From: UBA7672 sp965279205
GTDB lineage: Bacteria; Pseudomonadota; Alphaproteobacteria; Caulobacterales; Hyphomonadaceae
Direction: 5' to 3'
Length of the DNA stretch: 64,000 bases
NCBI GenBank assembly: GCA_965279205.1
Contig: OZ257144.1
Location: 1,798,001-1,862,000, forward strand
A program made the translations under genes and the position numbers. The notes below the pieces were generated by a model. The model did not search any database, had not been told where the DNA came from, and was given only the letters and a program-made list of their open reading frames with translations. Every line of letters starts with the position of its first letter. Within the stretch, counting starts at the first letter, position 1. This document shows, piece by piece, positions 35,326 through 45,075 of the stretch.

Positions 35326-36408
35326 ATGCCATCCCTGTTCGACCCGCTCGAACTTGCGCGCGGTCCCGCGCTCAAGAACCGCTTCATGCTGGCGCCGCTC
35401 ACCAATCTGCAGAGCCATGCAGACGGAACGATGAGCGAAGACGAGTTCCGTTGCCTGACCTTGCGCGCGGAGGGGGGCTTTGGGTTGACCATGACCTGCG
35501 CGTCCTCTGTCCGGCCTGACGGGTTGGGTTTTCCGGGGCAGCTCGGCGCTCATGATGATCGCCATATTCCGGGACTGTCGCGTCTTGCTGCCGCCATCAA
35601 GGCCCAGGGCAGCCATGCAGTGGTCCAGCTACATCACGCCGGCATGCGTTCGCCGGAGGCGCTGATCGGACAGAAGCCGCTGTGTCCGTCGGACAATGCC
35701 GAGACTGGCGCTCGCGCAATGACCCTGGCGGAGGTCGAGCAGACCGCGGATGACTTCATCGCGGCGGCTGTGCGTTGCGAACGCGCGGGTTTCGATGGCG
35801 TGGAGCTGCACGGCGCCCATGGTTATCTGCTCTGCCAGTTCCTGAGTCCCGAGATCAACCGCCGCGAGGACCGCTATGGCGGCTCGATCGAGAACCGTTC
35901 ACGGCTGCTGTTCGACATCATCGATGGCGTGCGCGCAGCGTGTCGGCCTGGCTTCAGTCTTGGCGTGCGGCTGTCGCCCGAACGGTTCGGGTTGAAGGTG
36001 CGGGAGATCCAGTCCGTCGCGCAGCGGCTCATGCGGGAAGGCAGGATCGACTATCTCGACATGTCCCTGTGGGATGTCTTCAAGGAGCCCGAGGAGCCAG
36101 AGCTCAAGGGCCAGAGCCTGGCATCGATTTTCACCAGCCTGGATCGCGGAAGCGTTCGCCTCGGCGCAGCCGGCAAGATCACGACAGGTGATGGCTGCAG
36201 GCGCGCACTCGAGACAGGTCTCGATTTCGTTGTCATCGGGCGTGGAGCAATCCTTCATCACGATTTCCCGAAGAAGGTAGCTGCTGATCCGGACTTCAGA
36301 CCGGTGTCGCTGCCCGTTTCAGCCGATCACCTCCGCCAGGAAGGATTGGGCGAAGCGTTCGTCAACTACATGCGCACGTGGAAGGGTTTCGTCGCCGACG
36401 TGGCCTGA
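35326..36408 (+). CDS. NADH:flavin oxidoreductase (old yellow enzyme family)
   Basis: 360 residues, 29 bp after the thiolase gene. FMN-dependent TIM-barrel with the family landmarks KNRFMLAPLTN at the start, VVQLHHAG near 105, and DGVELHGAHGYLLCQFLSP followed by NRREDRYGGSIENRSRLL (about 155-190). There is no C-terminal FeS/FAD extension, so it is the short OYE class, not a 2,4-dienoyl-CoA reductase of the long class. It reduces activated C=C bonds with NAD(P)H. In this cluster it may act on an enoyl or enone intermediate of the imported compound. Confidence 0.9.
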   Translation: MPSLFDPLELARGPALKNRFMLAPLTNLQSHADGTMSEDEFRCLTLRAEGGFGLTMTCASSVRPDGLGFPGQLGAHDDRHIPGLSRLAAAIKAQGSHAVVQLHHAGMRSPEALIGQKPLCPSDNAETGARAMTLAEVEQTADDFIAAAVRCERAGFDGVELHGAHGYLLCQFLSPEINRREDRYGGSIENRSRLLFDIIDGVRAACRPGFSLGVRLSPERFGLKVREIQSVAQRLMREGRIDYLDMSLWDVFKEPEEPELKGQSLASIFTSLDRGSVRLGAAGKITTGDGCRRALETGLDFVVIGRGAILHHDFPKKVAADPDFRPVSLPVSADHLRQEGLGEAFVNYMRTWKGFVADVA

Positions 36409-36542
36409 TCGAAGTGAGTTCGCACGTCAGGACAAATTGATCGCGGCGCTTCCCTACAGTCACGACTTGCGCAGGCACGATGCGCGCGCAACCTTGTGTG
36501 TACGCGAGCCGCCGATAGTGCGGCAGGATTCAGGGAGCCATC

Positions 36543-37874
36543 ATGCAGCTGATCAGCCAGACCGCCGTCGAAGGCCGGCCGGGACCTGTCTATCCCGAGG
36601 CGTATCCGCGCGTGGACGGGCTGCAGTTCAACGATGTTACGACATTCAGCAAGGGCCAGCCGTTCGAAGCGTTTGCGCGCCTTCGCAAAGCGGCGCCGGT
36701 CTGCTGGCACCCCGAGCCTGGGGACCTGCCGGGCTTCTGGGCGGTGACCCGGCACGCCGATGTCATGCGGGTGAACGGCGATCCAGCGACCTTCTCGTCC
36801 CAGCGGGGCGGCATACTGATGAATACGCCAAAGCCCGGCATTGGCCATGTCCTGCTCGGCCGCGCCTCGTTCGACACGATGATCAATCTCGATGCGCCCC
36901 AGCATCTGCAGCTGCGCCGCGAGCACATGCCGTTCTTCACGCCGAGCTATCTGGCCGGGCTCAAGACGAAGGTTGCGGCCGAAGTCACGCGCCTTATCGA
37001 TGGAATGGCGCCCCTCGGCGAATGCGACATGGTCGAGGCGTTTTCTTCCAGGCTGCCGCTGTTTGCGCTGTGCGAAATCCTCGGCGTCCCTGAAGCGGAC
37101 CGGGCGAAATTCCTGAAGTGGATGCACTATCTCGAGCTTGCGCAGAACCTTGCGGCCGATCAAGCGACGCAGCAGATCGCGCCGAGTCTCGAACTCATGC
37201 AGTTCGTTGCCGACTTCAACTCCAACGTCGAGGAGATGTTCGCCTACGGTCTCCATATGCTGCACAAGCGCCGGCAGGACCCACAGGCCGATCTTATGAC
37301 CGCGATCGCCCGTGCGCAGGTGGATGGCGAGTTTCTCAGCGATGAATATCTCGACGGGTCATGGCTGCTGATCGTCTTCGCGGGCAACGACACGACGCGA
37401 AATACACTGTCCGGCGCGATGAAGTTGCTGTCCGAGTTCCCGGAGCAGAAGGCGAAGCTCGCTGCTCATCCCGAACTGCTTCCGAACGCGGCGAATGAAT
37501 TCATCCGCATGGTCAGCCCGGTGATCTATATGAGGCGCACGGCGCTTCAGGACGCAGAGGTCGCCGGACAGAAGGTCGCCGAAGGCGAAAAGGTGGTCAT
37601 GTATTACGGCGCCGCCAATCGCGATGCCGCCGTATTTGACAGGCCCGATGAACTCGATGTGGCGCGACAGAATGCGGACAAACACATCGCCTTTGGCTAC
37701 GGTCCGCACGTCTGTATCGGCAAGCGCGTCGCCCAGATCCAGCTCGAGGAAGCCTATCGCCAGCTCCTTGCCCGGCTGCCCGATGTCGAATGGACAGGCG
37801 AGATCGATATCGCCCCCAACAACTTCGTCCACGCGATCCGCAAGCTGGGAATCCGGTTCACCGCCAGCAATTAG
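36543..37874 (+). CDS. Cytochrome P450
   Basis: 443 residues, soluble bacterial type. Visible landmarks: the I-helix AGNDTT at 280-285, ExxR at 319-322 (EFIR), and the heme loop FGYGPHVCIG at 384-393 with Cys 391 as heme ligand. The overall pattern, including the NxDxxxHIAFGYG stretch, resembles the CYP108/111/124/125/142-type P450s that hydroxylate terpenes, alkyl chains or steroids. I would not assign a CYP number. It needs a ferredoxin and reductase, neither of which is in the cluster. It probably performs the first oxidation of the substrate taken up by the next gene's receptor. Confidence 0.93.
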   Translation: MQLISQTAVEGRPGPVYPEAYPRVDGLQFNDVTTFSKGQPFEAFARLRKAAPVCWHPEPGDLPGFWAVTRHADVMRVNGDPATFSSQRGGILMNTPKPGIGHVLLGRASFDTMINLDAPQHLQLRREHMPFFTPSYLAGLKTKVAAEVTRLIDGMAPLGECDMVEAFSSRLPLFALCEILGVPEADRAKFLKWMHYLELAQNLAADQATQQIAPSLELMQFVADFNSNVEEMFAYGLHMLHKRRQDPQADLMTAIARAQVDGEFLSDEYLDGSWLLIVFAGNDTTRNTLSGAMKLLSEFPEQKAKLAAHPELLPNAANEFIRMVSPVIYMRRTALQDAEVAGQKVAEGEKVVMYYGAANRDAAVFDRPDELDVARQNADKHIAFGYGPHVCIGKRVAQIQLEEAYRQLLARLPDVEWTGEIDIAPNNFVHAIRKLGIRFTASN

Positions 37875-38007
37875 GCGTCAGCACGGACGGTCAGACCTTC
37901 GACAATTGCAGGTCCGGCGACAGCGTACATTTATTGCAACATGCCTCTTGCCAGAAAAAGCTAGCGATGACTAGCTTTGTGAAAACACAGATCGGTGGAG
38001 GTTTGTC

Positions 38008-40248
38008 ATGCGCGGGATCAAGGTTTGGCTTTTGGCGTGCACGGTTCTGACGGCGGCACCTTTGCCGGCAATCGCGCAGGTTGTGAACGCACAGGACTCT
38101 GACGTCATCATCGTTACGGCGCAGAAGCGATCGCAGGACATCCAGGATGTGCCCGTGGCCGTAACGGCTCTCGGCGGAGAGGCGCTGCAGGACGCCCATG
38201 TCACCAACGTGCTCGACCTCAACGCTCTTGCGCCAAGCCTTCAGGTCAAGACAGACGACAACGCCGCCAACCCCAAGATCTTCATCCGCGGCATCGGTCT
38301 CAACGATTTCAATCCCAACACCGCCAGCGCAGTCGCGATCTATTCGGATGGCGTCTACATCGGCTCGCCCCTGGCGCAGATGAGTCAGTTCTTCGACCTC
38401 GACCGGGTCGAGGTTCTGCGCGGTCCTCAGGGCACTCTCTACGGTCGCAACACGACAGGTGGCGCAATCAACCTCATCAGCCGCAAGCCTAGCGACTCGT
38501 TCGAGGCGATGGGATCAGTGGAGTATGGCAGCTACAACAGCCTGACGCTCGAAGGCGCGGTAGGTGGACCGATCTCGCCCGATCTCGCTTACCGGCTCTC
38601 GGGCACTTATCTTACCAATGACGGCTATGCGCTGAACCGCCTGACCGGCAATCACGGCAACGACACCAATCGTGGCAGCGCACGCCTGCAGTTGGCATGG
38701 ACTCCGTCGGACACGTTCGATGCGCTGTTCCAGCTGCGCTACGGCAAATCAAATGGCGGATCGATCTGGGCGTACAACCGGTCGCTTTTCCCGGCGACAG
38801 CTCAGGCAACTGGATCGGATGGGTTCTGCGCGCCCGGCTACTACACCTCGGGCGATTGCACCGACCTGGCGGGCTACGCCAACACCAGCGACAATCTCTA
38901 TCAGGGCGACTACCACCTCGAAGGCAAGGACAAGGTCGAGACCTATGGCGCGTCCGCGACGCTGACATGGGACCTCGGCGCGATGTCGGTGATCTCGGTC
39001 ACCGGATACGATCACGCGGACCGCGACGATCTCGAGGACACAGACGCTGGTCCGACCGATATCATCACGGCGCGCTATCGGGCGCAGCAATGGGCCGCCA
39101 GCGAGGAACTCCGTCTGCAATCCAACGGCGACAACCAGCTCGATTGGGTCGCCGGCATCTACCTCGCGCGCGATGAATTGGACACGAATTCATATTACGA
39201 TGTCTTCCGCGTCGCGAACTCGGGCAACCCTCTCGTGGACCTGCCGCAGGGCATAGGCGTGTTCGGCTGGCCGTTTACCCAGGACACCAACAGCTACGCC
39301 GTGTTCGGGCAGATCGACTACGACTTCACCGACCGGCTCACCGCCACTTTCGGTCTGCGTTACTCAGCGGACAAGAAGACGTTCCACTACGACGCCACGT
39401 ACGCGAGCGACGTCGACGATCCTACGTTGAACCTCTTCTCCGTCGATGACGGCAAGACGTTCGATTCCTTCTCCGGAAAACTGGGGCTGCAATACCGGGT
39501 CACCGACGACATCAACGTCTACGGAAGCTACAACCGGGGCTACAAGAGCGGCGGCTTCTTCGGTGGCCAGACGACCGATCCGGGGGCGCTGCAGCCCTAC
39601 GCCGACGAAATCGTCGACGCCTACGAGGCCGGTCTGAAATCCGAACTGCTCGACGGACTGCTAACGGCAAACTTCGCGGCGTTCTTCTACGACTACCAGG
39701 ATCTGCAGGTTTACACTCTGGTGGTTGATCCCAACACGCAGCTGACAGTGCAGAACTTCACGAACGCGTCGAACGCCGAAGTAAAGGGGCTCGAAGCAGA
39801 GCTGATGGCTTCGCCGATCGATGGACTGGATCTGTCGCTGGGGGCTTCGTTCCTCGATGCGACCTATCAGGACTTCCAGTCGCAGGGCGACGACTATTCA
39901 GGCAATACGCTGCCCAACGCACCCGAGGTCAGCCTTAACGGGTCGGCGCGGTATGAGTGGAACATCTTTGGTGGCAGCGCAGAGGCCCAGGCCGACGTGT
40001 CCTATCGCTCCAAGGTCTTCTACGACACGCGCAACGTGGAGCGGTTGTCCGACGGAGACCGGACGTTCGTGAACCTGCGGCTAGGCTGGAAGCCATCGGA
40101 TGGCGAGATGGAGTTTGGCCTCTACGGTCGCAACGTATTCGGCGAGACCAACATCACTGACATCATTCCTATCGAGGGGCTTGGTTTCGACCTGTTCAGT
40201 ATGGGGCCGCGTCAGACGGCTGGCGTTTATGCACGCTTCAACTACTGA
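38008..40248 (+). CDS. TonB-dependent outer membrane receptor
   Basis: 746 residues, GGAGG before the ATG. Signal peptide 1-23 (MRGIKVWLLACTVLTAAPLPA). The plug begins with DVIIVTAQKRSQDIQDVPVAVTAL and continues through the LRGPQGTLYGRNTTGGAINLIS motif near 140; the beta-barrel ends in an aromatic residue (ARFNY), as expected for outer-membrane insertion. No N-terminal sigma-signalling extension is seen. The group is large in Caulobacterales and sphingomonads and imports diverse carbon compounds, not only siderophores. Followed after 6 bp by the MFS gene, it probably forms the uptake route for the cluster's substrate. Confidence 0.93.
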   Translation: MRGIKVWLLACTVLTAAPLPAIAQVVNAQDSDVIIVTAQKRSQDIQDVPVAVTALGGEALQDAHVTNVLDLNALAPSLQVKTDDNAANPKIFIRGIGLNDFNPNTASAVAIYSDGVYIGSPLAQMSQFFDLDRVEVLRGPQGTLYGRNTTGGAINLISRKPSDSFEAMGSVEYGSYNSLTLEGAVGGPISPDLAYRLSGTYLTNDGYALNRLTGNHGNDTNRGSARLQLAWTPSDTFDALFQLRYGKSNGGSIWAYNRSLFPATAQATGSDGFCAPGYYTSGDCTDLAGYANTSDNLYQGDYHLEGKDKVETYGASATLTWDLGAMSVISVTGYDHADRDDLEDTDAGPTDIITARYRAQQWAASEELRLQSNGDNQLDWVAGIYLARDELDTNSYYDVFRVANSGNPLVDLPQGIGVFGWPFTQDTNSYAVFGQIDYDFTDRLTATFGLRYSADKKTFHYDATYASDVDDPTLNLFSVDDGKTFDSFSGKLGLQYRVTDDINVYGSYNRGYKSGGFFGGQTTDPGALQPYADEIVDAYEAGLKSELLDGLLTANFAAFFYDYQDLQVYTLVVDPNTQLTVQNFTNASNAEVKGLEAELMASPIDGLDLSLGASFLDATYQDFQSQGDDYSGNTLPNAPEVSLNGSARYEWNIFGGSAEAQADVSYRSKVFYDTRNVERLSDGDRTFVNLRLGWKPSDGEMEFGLYGRNVFGETNITDIIPIEGLGFDLFSMGPRQTAGVYARFNY

Positions 40249-40254
40249 TCCGTC

Positions 40255-41427
40255 ATGAGCGAAGCATCAGGGGTTAGCTGGATCGGGCCGCGTCCTACGG
40301 GGTTGCAGTTTACAGCGGTGATGTTTGTCGGCGTAACCGGCATCATGATCGCGGGGCTTCAACCTCTGCTCTTGGGCGCGCTGGAGCATGAAAACCGTCT
40401 GTCGCCGGCCCAGCTCGGGCAGGCAGCGACAGCGGAGCTGTTGGCGATGGGCCTTGCGGCCTTCATCGCCGGCGCGGCGCTGAAACCGAAATACCTGAAG
40501 CTGATTGCGATCGTCTCATCACTGATCCTTGCCGGGATCGATCTCGCGACGCCGTCCATGCAGGGCGACATGATCACTCTGCTGCGTGGGGCGGCGGGCG
40601 TGCCAAGTGGGATCCTGATCTGGGTGACAATAGCGCTGATCGCGCGCTCTCCGACGCCGGAGCGATGGTCTGGCGTCTACCTCACCGTGCAGACCCTGGC
40701 GCAGTTCGTTGTTGCGACGGCTTTGTCGGTTACGCTGATGCAGACCTATGGGGCGGATGGCGGGTGGTACGGGCTATCGGCATTCTGCGTGCTGACGGCG
40801 GTCGTAGCGTTGTTCATGCCAGGCGAGTTCGCGCCTTTGCCAAAAACCGAAGGTAACAGCTCACTGCCCGGCGCGCGTGGCTGGATTGCGCTGCTTTCGG
40901 CCTTTCTCTATTCGGCCTTCACGATCGGAGTATGGGTCTATGCCGAACCGCTGTCGAAGCAGGCAGGACATGATCCAGGTGTGACCGGAATGGCGGTTTC
41001 GGTGTCGCTGGCGTGCCAGGTGGCAGGCGGTGCGGCGGCGACCGTGCTGGCGGGACGCATCAACTGGCTGTGGACGACGCTGATCGCCGCGGTGCTGAGC
41101 GCCGGGGTGATTGTCGGCCTGGCCTCACTGCCTGACCCAATGATGTTCCTTGTGCTGTCGGGCGCCTTCGGCTTCTTGTGGCTGTTCGTGCTGCCCTTCC
41201 TGGTGCCCATGGTGATCGAGGCGGATCCGACGCGGCGGGCGGCTGTGCTGATCGGCGGAGCGCAGGTTCTCGGAGCCAGCTTCGGCCCGTTCTTTGCGTC
41301 CATGCTGGTAACAGACACCGATGCGCGAGGGGCGATCTGGTTTGGCGGCGCCTGTCTTGTGGTTGCGGTTGTCTTGGCGTTTGGTCTCCATCAGATTCGG
41401 CCCCGCGCGGCCGTGGCGAGAGATTGA
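40255..41427 (+). CDS. MFS transporter
   Basis: 390 residues with about 12 transmembrane helices. The usual MFS motif A between helices 2 and 3 is not well kept, but two six-helix halves are visible, separated by the hydrophilic FAPLPKTEGNSSLPGARG loop near 200. The start lies 6 bp after the receptor stop and the end 2 bp before the TetR gene, so it is in one transcript with both. It would carry the receptor's substrate across the inner membrane, or export a product. Specificity is unknown. Confidence 0.88.
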   Translation: MSEASGVSWIGPRPTGLQFTAVMFVGVTGIMIAGLQPLLLGALEHENRLSPAQLGQAATAELLAMGLAAFIAGAALKPKYLKLIAIVSSLILAGIDLATPSMQGDMITLLRGAAGVPSGILIWVTIALIARSPTPERWSGVYLTVQTLAQFVVATALSVTLMQTYGADGGWYGLSAFCVLTAVVALFMPGEFAPLPKTEGNSSLPGARGWIALLSAFLYSAFTIGVWVYAEPLSKQAGHDPGVTGMAVSVSLACQVAGGAAATVLAGRINWLWTTLIAAVLSAGVIVGLASLPDPMMFLVLSGAFGFLWLFVLPFLVPMVIEADPTRRAAVLIGGAQVLGASFGPFFASMLVTDTDARGAIWFGGACLVVAVVLAFGLHQIRPRAAVARD

Positions 41428-41429
41428 CC

Positions 41430-42077
41430 ATGCCCACTATCAAGCGTGCCAAGCGGAAGCCACGCCCGCTGGCGCTTCGCGCAGCCCCGAAGCAGGAACG
41501 TGCTGTACAGACGCGCGACCGGCTGCTGGATATCGCAGGGGAACTGTTGGGCGAGGTTGGGATCGAGCGTATCTCGACCAACATGATCGCGGCGCGCGCG
41601 GGCGTTTCGCCGGCGGCGCTCTATCGTTACTTCAAAGACAAGTACGGCGTACTGGAGGCGCTCGGGCGGCGGCTGATGGATCGGCAGAACGCCCGGCTGT
41701 TCGCATGGCTGGAGGAACACAAGACAGGCGGGCTCGACGCCTTCAGGGTGCATACCGAGGATCTGCTGCGCGCCACGGCGGACGTAACAGCCAGCGAGCC
41801 CGGCGGCGTGTGGATCGAGCGCGCGATGCGAGCGGTACCGCAGCTGGCGCATGTGCGCGTCGAATCTCACCGCGAGGTCACGGATGCGATGCTCGAAGTT
41901 TATGCGCCCTTGCTGCCGGGGGTGAACAAGAAGGTGCTCTGGCGTCGCCTCAGGCTGTCAGTGGAGCTTGGCTACGCGATCGACGAAATGCTCAACGAAG
42001 AGGACCGCATCCCCCGCGACCAGATCTTCCGCGAGGCGGCAGCGCTTCTCGGCAGTGCACGGATAGAGGGCGAGTAA
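41430..42077 (+). CDS. TetR/AcrR-family transcriptional regulator
   Basis: 215 residues from ATG 41430, 2 bp after the MFS stop. A basic N-terminal arm (KRAKRKPRPLALRAAPKQ) precedes the helix-turn-helix: RDRLLDIAGELLGEVGIERISTNMIAARAGVSPAALYRYFKDK, where GVSxAxLYRYFKDK is the recognition-helix signature. The C-terminal ligand domain is variable as usual. It lies inside the cluster and overlaps the next start by one base (TAATG), so it is likely autoregulated with the cluster. The inverted repeat near 33864-33879 upstream of the thiolase is a possible but unproven operator. Confidence 0.9.
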   Translation: MPTIKRAKRKPRPLALRAAPKQERAVQTRDRLLDIAGELLGEVGIERISTNMIAARAGVSPAALYRYFKDKYGVLEALGRRLMDRQNARLFAWLEEHKTGGLDAFRVHTEDLLRATADVTASEPGGVWIERAMRAVPQLAHVRVESHREVTDAMLEVYAPLLPGVNKKVLWRRLRLSVELGYAIDEMLNEEDRIPRDQIFREAAALLGSARIEGE

Positions 42078-43354
42078 TGACAGCCTGGTCGAACTGGTCC
42101 GGCAGCGTCTCAGCAACTCCATCGAAGATCGAGCGCCCGCGCAACCAAGATGAACTGGCCCGACTTGTGCGCGAGGCCAAGAAAGTTCGCGTCGTTGGCG
42201 CCGGGCATTCCTTCATGCCGCTGTGCGAGACAGATGGCACGCTGCTGTCGCTGGGCGACATGGAAGGCGAAGTAACTGTCAACGCTGACGCCACGCGGGC
42301 ATCGGCGCCGGCAGGCTGGTCGCTGGCGAAGCTGACGGACATTCTCTGGAACAAGGGCGCATCGCTGATCAACCAGGGCGATGTGAACCCGCAGGCATTG
42401 GCCGGCGCCATTGGCACGGGGACACACGGAACCGGCGCTACGCTCGGCTCGCTATCGACGGCGGCGCAGGCTTTCGAGCTGATGAGGCCTGACGGTTCGA
42501 TCGTGAAATGCAGCCCGAGCGAGAACCCGGACCTGTTCCAGGCCGCGCGGCTGTCGCTGGGCCTCGTCGGCATTGCGACGAAGATCGAGTTCGATGTCCT
42601 GCCAGCCTATCACCTGGAAGAACGGCTGGAGGTCTATCCGCTGGATGAGATCGCCGAATGCTGGGATCAGCTGGCAGTGGAGAACCGGCATGCTGAGTTC
42701 TTTGTGTTTCCCTACGCCGACCTGGCCATGATGAAGATCCTGAATCCGAAGCCGCCCGAAGGCCCGATGAAGGAGCAGAAAGACATGGACGACACGGCCT
42801 TTCGCCGAGTGTGCGATACCTGCAAGACGTTCCCGTTCATGACGGCTTTCCTGCAGCAACGGTTACTGCCGAAGGAGATGAAGCGGCGTCGCGTGGGGCC
42901 GGCGTACAAAATCTTTCCGTCCGAGCGCACAGTGAAGTTCGAGGAGATGGAATACGAACTGCCGCGCGCCAATGGCTGGCCAGCGCTGCGCGAGGTCATC
43001 GCTTGGATCCAAAAAAAGAGGCTTCCAGTCACCTTCCCATTCGAATTCCGGTTGGTAGCGGCAGACGACATCTGGCTCAGCCCGTTCAACGGACGGGTTG
43101 GCGCATCCATCTCGATGCACCAGTATCATCGCATGGCGTGGCGCGACATTTTCTCGGAAGCCGAGAAGATCTTCCGCGCGCATGACGGGCGACCGCACTG
43201 GGCGAAGCGGCACACACTGACCACAGCGGATGTTCACCAGCTCTATCCGCAGGCGAAGGATTTCTGCGCGGTGCGAGACAGGATTGACCCTGGCGCGAAG
43301 TTCGCCAACGCGCATCTGACGAAGCTGTTCGACATCCGCTCCAAGGCAGGTTGA
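42077..43354 (+). CDS. FAD-dependent D-arabinono-1,4-lactone oxidase-family protein
   Basis: 425 residues, start overlapping the TetR stop by one base. The FAD-binding PCMH-type domain shows RVVGAGHSFMPLC (residues 38-50), whose His 44 is the position that carries covalent FAD in alditol and lactone oxidases, and GAIGTGTHGTGATLGSLS. The C-terminal ALO domain ends with PHWAKRHTL and the final FANAHLTKLFD. The family oxidises sugar-lactones or alditols with oxygen. It is an odd partner for a P450/thiolase pathway, so the true substrate may be a hydroxylated non-sugar. Confidence 0.87.
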   Translation: MTAWSNWSGSVSATPSKIERPRNQDELARLVREAKKVRVVGAGHSFMPLCETDGTLLSLGDMEGEVTVNADATRASAPAGWSLAKLTDILWNKGASLINQGDVNPQALAGAIGTGTHGTGATLGSLSTAAQAFELMRPDGSIVKCSPSENPDLFQAARLSLGLVGIATKIEFDVLPAYHLEERLEVYPLDEIAECWDQLAVENRHAEFFVFPYADLAMMKILNPKPPEGPMKEQKDMDDTAFRRVCDTCKTFPFMTAFLQQRLLPKEMKRRRVGPAYKIFPSERTVKFEEMEYELPRANGWPALREVIAWIQKKRLPVTFPFEFRLVAADDIWLSPFNGRVGASISMHQYHRMAWRDIFSEAEKIFRAHDGRPHWAKRHTLTTADVHQLYPQAKDFCAVRDRIDPGAKFANAHLTKLFDIRSKAG

Positions 43355-43358
43355 CGCC

Positions 43359-44495
43359 ATGAACGACCGCGAACTCCATGCCCACCTCATTGGTCAGCAA
43401 GGCGGCCGCAAGGCGTTCAATACGCCAGTTCTGGTGATCGATCTCGATGCGCTGGAACGCAACATCGCGACCATGGCGAAATTCGCGAGGGAGCGCGGCA
43501 TCGCTCTTCGTCCCCATGCCAAGACGCACAAGAGCGCAGACATCGCCTTGAAGCAGGTCGCCGCGGGCGCGGTCGGCGTCTGTTGCGCCAAGCTTGGTGA
43601 GGCCGAGGCGATGGCCGACGGTGGTGTTGGCGCCATCCTGATCACGTCACCTGTGGTCTCTTCGCCCGCGATCGCCCGGCTGATCGCTCTCAACGGCCGC
43701 ATTCCCGACCTGCGGGTGACGGTCGACAATCCTGACAATGTCGATGCGTTGGCCACAGCAGCCGGAGCTGCCGGCAAGACTTTTCAGCTTCTGGTCGATA
43801 TCGATCCCGGCATCCGCCGCACGGGCGTCTCTTCTGCTGAAGCAGCGATCGCCATCGCGAAGAAAATAGCAGCGTCAGCAGCGCTGCGCTATCTCGGGGT
43901 CCAATGTTATTGCGGCCGGGAACAGCACATCGAGAGCTATGCCGAGCGCCGGACCGCGATCGAAGATCGCACCAACTATCTCCGTACAATCATCGATGCG
44001 CTGACAGGCGCCGGTCTCGCACCTGGAGTGATCACTGGCGGCGGCACTGGAACGCATCGGATCGACGCGGATCTCGGTGTCTTCAATGAACTCCAGGTGG
44101 GTTCCTACGTCTTCATGGATCGCCAGTACAATGAGTGTGATCTGACCGGGAACGCCGCTGCGCCCTACGAAACGTCGCTGCAGATCGATGCGCGGGTCGT
44201 AAGCGCCAACACGTCCGGCCTGGCGACGATCGATGCCGGTTTCAAGGCAATGGCGACGGACGGCGGCCCGCCCATGGTGCTGTCCGGCGCGCCAGCAGGC
44301 ACCCCTTACCACTTCATGGGCGATGAGCACGGCCTCGTCGTTGTGGGCGAGGTTCCGCTCGCGATCGGCGATATTGTTACGCTGGCAGCGCCGCACTGCG
44401 ATCCGACCGTGAACCTCTACGATTTCTACCACGTGGTTCGAGGCGACACGCTGGTAGACATCTGGCCGGTACAGGCGCGCGGCCGCTCGCGCTGA
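43359..44495 (+). CDS. D-threonine aldolase-like / DSD1-family PLP enzyme
   Basis: 378 residues, 4 bp after the flavoenzyme gene. It has the alanine-racemase-type fold III PLP barrel. The PLP Lys is probably K55 in RPHAKTHKS, which follows TPVLVIDLDALERNI. The C-terminal HCD motif (His 346, Asp 348) matches the His-x-Asp divalent-metal site of bacterial D-threonine aldolases (Mn-dependent, glycine + aldehyde products) better than the His-x-Cys zinc site of D-serine dehydratases. I favour a D-3-hydroxy-amino-acid aldolase or related lyase. It is the last gene of the cluster and is convergent with the nitrate operon. Confidence 0.83.
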   Translation: MNDRELHAHLIGQQGGRKAFNTPVLVIDLDALERNIATMAKFARERGIALRPHAKTHKSADIALKQVAAGAVGVCCAKLGEAEAMADGGVGAILITSPVVSSPAIARLIALNGRIPDLRVTVDNPDNVDALATAAGAAGKTFQLLVDIDPGIRRTGVSSAEAAIAIAKKIAASAALRYLGVQCYCGREQHIESYAERRTAIEDRTNYLRTIIDALTGAGLAPGVITGGGTGTHRIDADLGVFNELQVGSYVFMDRQYNECDLTGNAAAPYETSLQIDARVVSANTSGLATIDAGFKAMATDGGPPMVLSGAPAGTPYHFMGDEHGLVVVGEVPLAIGDIVTLAAPHCDPTVNLYDFYHVVRGDTLVDIWPVQARGRSR

Positions 44496-44505
44496 GTCCT
44501 TTGGA

Positions 44506-45045
44506 TCAAATGCCTGTCTGGTTCGCCTGCGGCAGCGAGAGGCCCATCTCTCGCATGGCAGGCAGGAAGTTGCGATTGTCGTGGTTGGAGCGGGCCAGCT
44601 TCAATAGTGCGAAACGCTCAAGGGTTGAGAGGCGTCCCCATTCTACCTGCGTAGGTGGCGGTACGCCCACTTTGGTCGCCTGATCGATCACCTGCGATGC
44701 AACGCGCGAAACATTACTCCACGCCGGATCAGGATCCGGCAGCAACGAAACAATCGCATCCCTGCTATGAGTTTCTACAAGGTGTACCAGCTTGCAACGA
44801 TAAGCGACAACTTCAGAAGGTGCGTCGCACTTCAGCGCGAGAAGACGGACACGATTTTCGGCCCCGATTTTTGCCCATTGCCTCAGCGAGAGTTTCACGC
44901 CGCAACGATCGAGCTTGAACCGCACAACCATCGGGATGCAGCGCAGATCCTGTGCGAAGTCCGCCTCAAAGGCAAAAATGCGACGTTCGTCGCCGAGTGA
45001 AGCGTCGAGCTGGGCGGGGTTTGCTTCAAGTTGATCGACCGTCAT
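44506..45045 (-). CDS. Nitrate reductase-associated protein (Nitr_red_assoc family)
   Basis: 179 residues. The N-terminal third carries the family pattern FAFEADFAQDLRCIPMVVRFKLDRCGVKLSL, and the rest is helical (WGRLSTLERFALLKLARSNH). I know this family as a small soluble protein encoded beside assimilatory nitrate reductases, best known in cyanobacteria, with no settled biochemical role. It follows cobA by 30 bp on the same strand and closes the nas operon, which supports a role in nitrate reductase maturation or activity. Confidence 0.72.
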   Translation of the reverse strand: MTVDQLEANPAQLDASLGDERRIFAFEADFAQDLRCIPMVVRFKLDRCGVKLSLRQWAKIGAENRVRLLALKCDAPSEVVAYRCKLVHLVETHSRDAIVSLLPDPDPAWSNVSRVASQVIDQATKVGVPPPTQVEWGRLSTLERFALLKLARSNHDNRNFLPAMREMGLSLPQANQTGI

Positions 45046-45075
45046 GCGTTTACACCTTTCACGGGCACGCGGATC

